Shown: piece after piece, positions 57,863 through 64,000 of the stretch
Position numbering within the stretch: position 1 is the first letter of the stretch
Layout of the letters: every line of letters begins with the position of its first letter
Assembly: GCA_004193595.1 (NCBI GenBank)
Contig: RPGQ01000010.1
Location: 23,501 to 87,500 of the forward strand
Direction of reading: 5' to 3'
Length of the DNA stretch: 64,000 nt
From: Desulfobacteraceae bacterium Eth-SRB2
GTDB lineage: Bacteria > Desulfobacterota > Desulfobacteria > Desulfobacterales > UBA11574
Program-made: the position numbers and the translations under genes
Notes under the pieces: generated by a model
Seen by the model: only the letters and a program-made list of their open reading frames with translations
What the model was told of the DNA's origin: nothing
Database searches by the model: none

Positions 57863-58753
57863 ATGGCGACGTTAAAAGAGGTCCAAACAAAAATAGGTGC
57901 GGTAAAGAAGACAAAGCAAATCACAAAAGCCATGAACATGGTGGCTGCTTCCAGATTGCGCGGCTCTCAGACCAATATGGATGGCTTTCGACCCTATGCT
58001 GAAAAATTCGCCGAAGTTCTTGGAAGTGTTTCAGGAAGAGCAGGAGAGGAAACCAGCCCTCTTCTTTTGCCGCATGAGGAAGTCATAAAAAAACACATAA
58101 TTTTGTGCACTTCCGATCGGGGCTTATGCGGTGGTTTCAATGCACATCTTATTTCCAAAGTCAATTCATTTATAAAAGAAGCCGGAGAGGATATAGAGAT
58201 TTCCCTTACAAACTTTGGCAAAAAGGGACGTGATTGGTGCCGTAAAAATCAAATTCCTATCAAAAGTGAGCATATTGATGTCATTGGGACTGTCATCAAG
58301 TTCAATATTGCTTCCACAGTCGGCAAAGGCTTGATTGACGGATTTCTTAATGGAGAATATGATGAAGTCTATGTTGTTTATTCAGAGTTCATCAGTATGG
58401 GACGGCAGATCGCGACAATAAAACAGTTGCTTCCCATACCACCACTTGAATCTGGTGAAGATGAGACCGAAGACCAGGACAAGCCGTATCTGGCGGAGCA
58501 TATTTGTGAACCGTCTCCTGATGAACTTCTGGGCGAGTTGCTGCCAAGGAGCGTATTTGTCCAATTGTACAGCGCGTTACTCGAAACATCAACCAGTGAA
58601 CATGCCGCACGGATGATGGCCATGGACAATGCGTCAAAGGCTTGTGACGATATGGTAGACAATCTTACTTTGGTATACAACAAGGCTCGGCAGGCAACCA
58701 TTACCGCTGAGTTGATGGATATCGTCGGCGGTGCCGAGGCCCTTAAAGGGTAA
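57863..58753 (+). CDS. atpG: F1 ATP synthase subunit gamma
   Basis: The 296-residue central-shaft subunit starts ATLKEVQTKIGAVKKTKQIT and ends with the conserved helix ASKACDDMVDNLTLVYNKAR. It has two long helices flanking a Rossmann domain. It is flanked by the K1 and K2 patches. Confidence 0.97.
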   Translation: MATLKEVQTKIGAVKKTKQITKAMNMVAASRLRGSQTNMDGFRPYAEKFAEVLGSVSGRAGEETSPLLLPHEEVIKKHIILCTSDRGLCGGFNAHLISKVNSFIKEAGEDIEISLTNFGKKGRDWCRKNQIPIKSEHIDVIGTVIKFNIASTVGKGLIDGFLNGEYDEVYVVYSEFISMGRQIATIKQLLPIPPLESGEDETEDQDKPYLAEHICEPSPDELLGELLPRSVFVQLYSALLETSTSEHAARMMAMDNASKACDDMVDNLTLVYNKARQATITAELMDIVGGAEALKG

Positions 58754-58770
58754 ACCTGGGGAATAGTCAC

Positions 58771-58810
58771 TCGTTGTTTGTTGATCGATTAACAAATAAC
58801 AAATAACAGA
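58771..58810. repeat. Patch K2: TTGTTTG/AACAAAT heptamers
   Basis: TTGTTTGTTGATCGATTAAC is followed by AACAAATAACAAATAACA. It lies between atpG and atpD, in the same position relative to its neighbours as K1. Confidence 0.5.
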
Positions 58811-58825
58811 TTCGGAGGTCTATAG

Positions 58826-60238
<1,413 letters not shown>

Positions 60239-60260
60239 ATCTAGTTATGAGGGGAAATGG

Positions 60261-60671
60261 ATGGCTGGAAATATTACATTAGAAGTGGTTACCCCTGAAA
60301 AAGTGGTTGTTAGCGAAGAAGTTCAAATTGCGGTGGCTCCCGGCAGTCTCGGTGAGTTTGGCGTACTTGTCGGCCATACCACTTTTTTGACGACCCTGAA
60401 AACAGGTACGATCCACTATACGGGTGCAGACGGGGGGCAAAAATATATTTTTGCCAGCGGTGGATTTGCTGAGGCGCTTCCGGATAAGCTTACGGTGCTG
60501 GCGGAATCGGCTGAAAGGCGGCGTGATATTGATACCGAACGTGCACAGGCTGCAATGGATCGAGCCCAGAAACGTTTGGAAAAAGAAACTGATGATATCG
60601 ACTTCGCAAGAGCCAAGGCAGCTCTGGAAAGAGCCATAAACCGAATAAGACTTTCTGAAACAAGGCAATAG
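60261..60671 (+). CDS. atpC: F1 ATP synthase subunit epsilon
   Basis: The 136-residue protein starts ITLEVVTPEKVV and has PGSLGEFGVLVGHTTFLT, with a C-terminal helical hairpin. It regulates and couples F1. It is the last atp gene, and a terminator follows. Confidence 0.97.
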   Translation: MAGNITLEVVTPEKVVVSEEVQIAVAPGSLGEFGVLVGHTTFLTTLKTGTIHYTGADGGQKYIFASGGFAEALPDKLTVLAESAERRRDIDTERAQAAMDRAQKRLEKETDDIDFARAKAALERAINRIRLSETRQ

Positions 60672-60745
60672 TAAAAATCACCGTTGGTTTTTGAGTTTAT
60701 ATTTATCCCTGATATATGGGAATTGATTGTTGGATTTATATAATG

Positions 60746-60778
60746 AGGGCAGACCGATAATTTGGTTTGCCCTTTTTC
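60746..60778 (+). terminator. Terminator of the atp operon
   Basis: AGGGCAGACC and GGTTTGCCCT pair (one G-T), with a 7-base loop, followed by TTTTTC. Confidence 0.8.
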
Positions 60779-60848
60779 TTTCAAAGCCAAGGATTCAGGG
60801 TTCCTTGTTTAAAAAAATAAAAGAAAGACAATTTCGAGATGGGTGTAA

Positions 60849-61112
60849 AATGGAAAAAATTATGGGAAAACAATTATTATAGTATTTGTTGCCGGAATGG
60901 GCAAAGGTATGAAATTCGGAAAAGCAAAAGGATTATACGAGATTTTTTGCATGCCCACGATTTAAAAAAACAGTACTGTACACAGCGAGTTTTATATAAC
61001 GGATATTTTCGAATTAGGGTATAAGGATGGAAAGGTTGTAGGGGGTCTTATTGGTGGCCATAGCAAGAAGACGGTTGGGGCCAACACCATACAAAACCTT
61101 ATGACGCTTTGA
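60849..61112 (+). pseudogene. Possible decayed reading frame between atpC and zapB
   Basis: One frame reads IIIVFVAGMGKGMKFGKAKG, a TAA at 60963-60965, then HSEFYITDIFELGYKDGKVV and GGLIGGHSKKTVGANTIQ to a TGA at 61110. The glycine-rich, protein-like composition on both sides of the single stop suggests a former gene, but I cannot name a family. Chance is not excluded. The 60839-61024 ORF in the track is in another frame. Confidence 0.25.
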
Positions 61113-61146
61113 ACACATTTTGCATAACAGATTAAGGAATAAAACC

Positions 61147-61176
61147 TTGACTTTCGGTTATATAAAAGATTATATT
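61147..61176 (+). promoter_or_regulatory. Sigma-70-type promoter of zapB-zapA
   Basis: TTGACT at 61147-61152 and TATATT at 61171-61176 with 18-bp spacing, about 27 bp before the zapB start. Confidence 0.6.
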
Positions 61177-61202
61177 AAATAAACAGATTATGAGGTGTAA
61201 GG

Positions 61203-61445
61203 TTGGATAACGAACTTATTTTAAGACAATTTGAAGAAATTGAAAAAAAAGTTGAGAAATTAATCGACATTAATAAATCACTTGAGGCGACAAACCTAGA
61301 ATCTATAAATAAAATTAAGAGATTAGAAGAAGAGCTTCAAGGTAAGGTTGATGCTGAAACCAATTACACACAAGAGAAGGCTTTGATCCGGTCAAAGATT
61401 GATAGTCTTTTGGTAAGACTAGAGGATATTACTGAGATTGAATAG
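61203..61445 (+). CDS. zapB: Cell division coiled-coil protein ZapB
   Basis: The 80-residue protein, with a TTG start preceded by GAGGTG, is almost entirely a coiled coil (LRQFEEIEKKVEKLIDINKS, then INKIKRLEEELQ). It is followed by zapA, and this pairing supports identification as a ZapB-like factor that organises the FtsZ ring. By sequence alone it could be another small coiled-coil protein. Confidence 0.7.
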   Translation: MDNELILRQFEEIEKKVEKLIDINKSLEATNLESINKIKRLEEELQGKVDAETNYTQEKALIRSKIDSLLVRLEDITEIE

Positions 61446-61488
61446 TGGCCAAAAGGGATGATCTTAGAAAGGTAGAAGAACTTATTCA

Positions 61489-61782
61489 TTGGAACAACTT
61501 GTAACAATAGAACTGTTTGGGCAGCCCTATACATTTAAAACAGAATCTGACATAACCAATGCTAAAGAGGTTGCTGATTACCTTGTCAAAGAAGTGGCTA
61601 AGGTTGAAACTCAACATTCGAGCAAATCATCTGTTACTAAATTTGCGACTTTGATTTTAGCTGCACTTAACATTGCTAATGAAAATATTGAGAGAAAAAG
61701 ATTTTATTCAGACTTGTTGGCAAATATATCTAAACAATCAGCCAACCTGATCCGTGCATTGGATGCTGCAGTAAATGATTAA
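61489..61782 (+). CDS. zapA: Cell division protein ZapA
   Basis: The 97-residue protein has the ZapA N-terminal beta-strand pattern TIELFGQPYTFKTESD and a C-terminal coiled coil. ZapA bundles FtsZ filaments. The start is a TTG at 61489. It is followed by the 6S RNA gene, a frequent zapA-ssrS order. Confidence 0.85.
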   Translation: MEQLVTIELFGQPYTFKTESDITNAKEVADYLVKEVAKVETQHSSKSSVTKFATLILAALNIANENIERKRFYSDLLANISKQSANLIRALDAAVND

Positions 61783-61934
61783 TGGTTTTTAACAAGTTGA
61801 TACCACTAATATATGATAAGTTGTTCTTTCATGTTCCTCCCTTAATCTTTGTATTTATCAAGGACAAATTTAGGCAGTTTTTGTTATCCTCCCGGGATAA
61901 AATGTGATCTTGATGTTTTTTAAACCAGGTGTTT

Positions 61935-62115
61935 CACCCCTGCCGTGTTTGTGATTGGAAGATGTCCCTTGACCCAACATCTATTTAAAGGGAGCCTTCC
62001 CTGATTTTGGTGCGCATGTTCTGCTCGTACAGAAAAGCCTAAAGAAATTAAAAGGTGCCCACTTTATTTTTTTGGTTCAAAGACCTCCCAACACGGCATT
62101 GTGGCAGGGGTCCTG
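61935..62115 (+). ncRNA. ssrS: 6S RNA
   Basis: The ends pair as CCCCTGCC with GGCAGGGG and GTGTT with AACAC, closing a stem over about 180 nt. The interior has the 6S-like GGTGCGCATGTTCTGCTCG, then ACAGAAAAGCCTAAAG, and GGTTCAAAGACC, in the order found in E. coli 6S RNA. 6S RNA binds the housekeeping RNA polymerase in stationary phase. The position after zapA fits. The exact ends are uncertain by about 10 nt. Confidence 0.85.
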
Positions 62116-62409
62116 CTTAATTCAGATCAAAGAATAGCAAACAATCTGATACGGCGGGAAGTGCCGATACAAAACTATTGAAACATTAAGTGCACACAGA
62201 TATAAGCGTTTTTTTAAATACCTTACCTTTTTTTCCTAAATTTCTCATTCATAATCTGCATCATTATAACATTCTTCATAAGTCGCATCGTAAAGCGGAC
62301 AGTTTAGTTTTATCTGATATCAAATTTAACCTATTGAACTTTCAGGTAAAACGTAAAGTTTAAATCTTGATGAGAATGTTACATATAAATATTTTCAGGG
62401 AGTAGGCTA
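62116..62409. other. Gap between 6S RNA and rny
   Basis: Has a hairpin CAGAT...ATCTG and CGGCGGGAAGTGCCG right after the 6S RNA, which may be part of its 3' processing. The rest is AT-rich and probably holds the rny promoter. Confidence 0.4.
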
Positions 62410-63972
62410 ATGAATGAATATAATTTATTAATAGGGATGATTGCATTCGTTCTAGGCTTTGCAATTGCCTATTGGGTTAAAGGGATAATTGTAGCTCAGA
62501 AAGTTAAGGCAGCTGAAAGGGAGACTTCGCGAACATTAGAGGATGCCAAGAGAAGATCAGAGACTCTAATAAAAGAAGCGCAACTGGAGGTTAAAGACAA
62601 ACTTTTCAAGATGAAAAGTGACTTTGATGCTGATACCAAAGAAACTATAAATGAATTGAAAAAAAGAGATCAACGGTTGATGCAAAAAGAAGAGAATATC
62701 GACCGGAAGATAGATCAATTTGAACGTAGGGAACGGGATATTTCGCGAAAAGAGAAAAAGCTTGGGATAAAAGAGGAAGAAATAGGGCGGACTAAAATTA
62801 AATATAATGAGCTTATTGAAGAACAGAAGAGACAGCTCGAAAAGATTTCTGGTTTAACGGCGGAACAGGCCAAGGAACTTCTTGTTAGAGCCATGGAAAA
62901 CGAGGCGCGATATGAAGGTGCCAAAATTATCAAAAGGATAGAGAATGAAACAAAAGAACAGGCAGATAAAAAAGCCACAAAGATCATGGCTACTGCCATT
63001 CAAAGGTACGCCGGAGATTTTGTCGCTGAACATACTGTTTCAGTGGTTCAACTCCCAAACGATGAGATGAAAGGTCGAATAATCGGCAGGGAAGGTCGAA
63101 ATATTCGTGCACTTGAGGCGGCAACCGGTATTGATCTTATCATAGATGATACGCCTGAGGCGGTTATTTTGTCCGGTTTTAATCCGGTTCGACGTGAGGT
63201 TGCCAGGCTTTCATTGATGCGGTTAATAGCGGACGGTCGGATTCATCCGGCCCGCATTGAGGATGTTGTTAAAAAAGTTGGGAAGGAAGTTGATTTAACC
63301 ATAAAAGAAGCTGGAGAACAGGCGGCGTTTGATTTGGGTGTTCACGGTATTCATAGCGAACTTATTAACTATATCGGCCGATTGAAGTTTCGTACCAGTT
63401 ATGCTCAGAATGTTTTGCAGCATTCGGTTGAGGTGGGTGTTATAAGTGGTATTATGGCGTCTGAATTGGGGCTTAACTCGAAACTGGCGAGACGAATGGG
63501 ATTGCTGCATGATATCGGAAAGGCGATTGATCGCGAGGTTGAAGGCCAACATGCTATAATCGGTTCTAAGCTTGCAAAAAAATACGGTGAAATACCTGAG
63601 GTCGTGCATGCCATCGCTGCTCATCATGAAGATGTGCCGCCGAGCTCGGTGTATGACTTGTTGATACAAGCTGCAGATGCTTTATCAGGGGCAAGACCCG
63701 GAGCTCGTAAGGAACTGCTTGAAAATTATATCAAAAGGTTGGAAGACCTTGAAAACATAGCAAAATCATTTAATGGGGTTGCCAACACTTATGCTATTCA
63801 GGCGGGAAGGGAGCTTAGAGTTATCGTGGAAAGTGGTATTATTTCTGATGAAGATTCGACGCTTCTCAGTAGAGATATTGCCAAAAAAATTGAGGAGTCT
63901 CTAACCTTCCCCGGTCAGATCAAGGTTACGGTCATACGTGAAACCCGGGCGGTAGAGTATGCAAATAAATAA
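62410..63972 (+). CDS. rny: Ribonuclease Y
   Basis: The 520-residue endoribonuclease has an N-terminal membrane segment ([17 protein letters not shown]), a long coiled coil to about residue 200, a KH domain ([20 protein letters not shown]) and an HD domain with [17 protein letters not shown]. It initiates mRNA decay at the membrane. A CAGGGAG ribosome-binding site precedes the ATG. The sequence continues 28 bp to the window edge. Confidence 0.97.
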   Translation: MNEYNLLIGMIAFVLGFAIAYWVKGIIVAQKVKAAERETSRTLEDAKRRSETLIKEAQLEVKDKLFKMKSDFDADTKETINELKKRDQRLMQKEENIDRKIDQFERRERDISRKEKKLGIKEEEIGRTKIKYNELIEEQKRQLEKISGLTAEQAKELLVRAMENEARYEGAKIIKRIENETKEQADKKATKIMATAIQRYAGDFVAEHTVSVVQLPNDEMKGRIIGREGRNIRALEAATGIDLIIDDTPEAVILSGFNPVRREVARLSLMRLIADGRIHPARIEDVVKKVGKEVDLTIKEAGEQAAFDLGVHGIHSELINYIGRLKFRTSYAQNVLQHSVEVGVISGIMASELGLNSKLARRMGLLHDIGKAIDREVEGQHAIIGSKLAKKYGEIPEVVHAIAAHHEDVPPSSVYDLLIQAADALSGARPGARKELLENYIKRLEDLENIAKSFNGVANTYAIQAGRELRVIVESGIISDEDSTLLSRDIAKKIEESLTFPGQIKVTVIRETRAVEYANK

Positions 63973-64000
63973 GTTGAAAATTATAAATGAGGTAAAAATA

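Overview
The window looks like chromosome from an anaerobic Desulfobacterota (deltaproteobacterial) species, probably related to Desulfobacterales. The signs are an F1 ATP synthase operon with two b-type subunits and no a or c genes, two large 2-oxoacid:ferredoxin oxidoreductase loci, a DUF362 plus polyferredoxin pair, and an IscA/HesB-like selenoprotein whose in-frame UGA is read as selenocysteine. No sulfate-reduction genes are present, so this placement is an inference.

Layout. 1-5.4 kb is a decayed defence island: an N6-adenine methyltransferase running off the left edge, a truncated type III Mod remnant, an XRE antitoxin whose RelE/HigB-like toxin is internally deleted, a Fic-like remnant and a DUF4143 ATPase. 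6.0-9.9 kb has a SNF2-type helicase overlapping a zinc-ribbon partner gene, then a small acidic protein. 10.4-10.8 kb holds two serine tRNAs. 12.9-23 kb is an oxidoreductase region: a three-gene alpha/beta/gamma operon behind a near-consensus sigma-54 promoter with two upstream dyads, the sigma-54 PAS regulator beside it, and a 1293-residue fused pyruvate-oxidoreductase-like enzyme. 23.6-31 kb has J-domain, M48 peptidase, radical SAM, WbqC and YkgJ proteins. 31.4-36.9 kb has gltX, glnS, an FmdB-like protein, a macrodomain hydrolase and the selenoprotein. 37-45 kb has a methyltransferase, DUF362, a polyferredoxin, an LUD protein, small proteins and tRNA-Pro. 45.6-64 kb is housekeeping: ldcA, a serine hydrolase, mreBCD-mrdA-rodA-bactofilin, the atp operon, zapB-zapA-6S RNA, and rny.

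The most unusual content lies between genes. Several families of short elements (about 170-550 bp) share one plan: outer ends that are inverted repeats, then an array of a 7- or 8-bp word, a short core, and an inverted array of the same word. The words include GTGTCAG, GTTCAAG-like and TGGAATAN. At least five copies have 8-11 bp target duplications. Within a family, two pairs of copies differ in length by exact multiples of 7 bp. One copy (C1) holds a frameshifted gene resembling four-helix-bundle (23S rRNA intervening-sequence type) proteins, one copy looks like a recombinant of two families, and several sit at stop codons. Two further MITE-like families (E, F) have 5-bp duplications. Most apparent ORFs over these elements are shadows.
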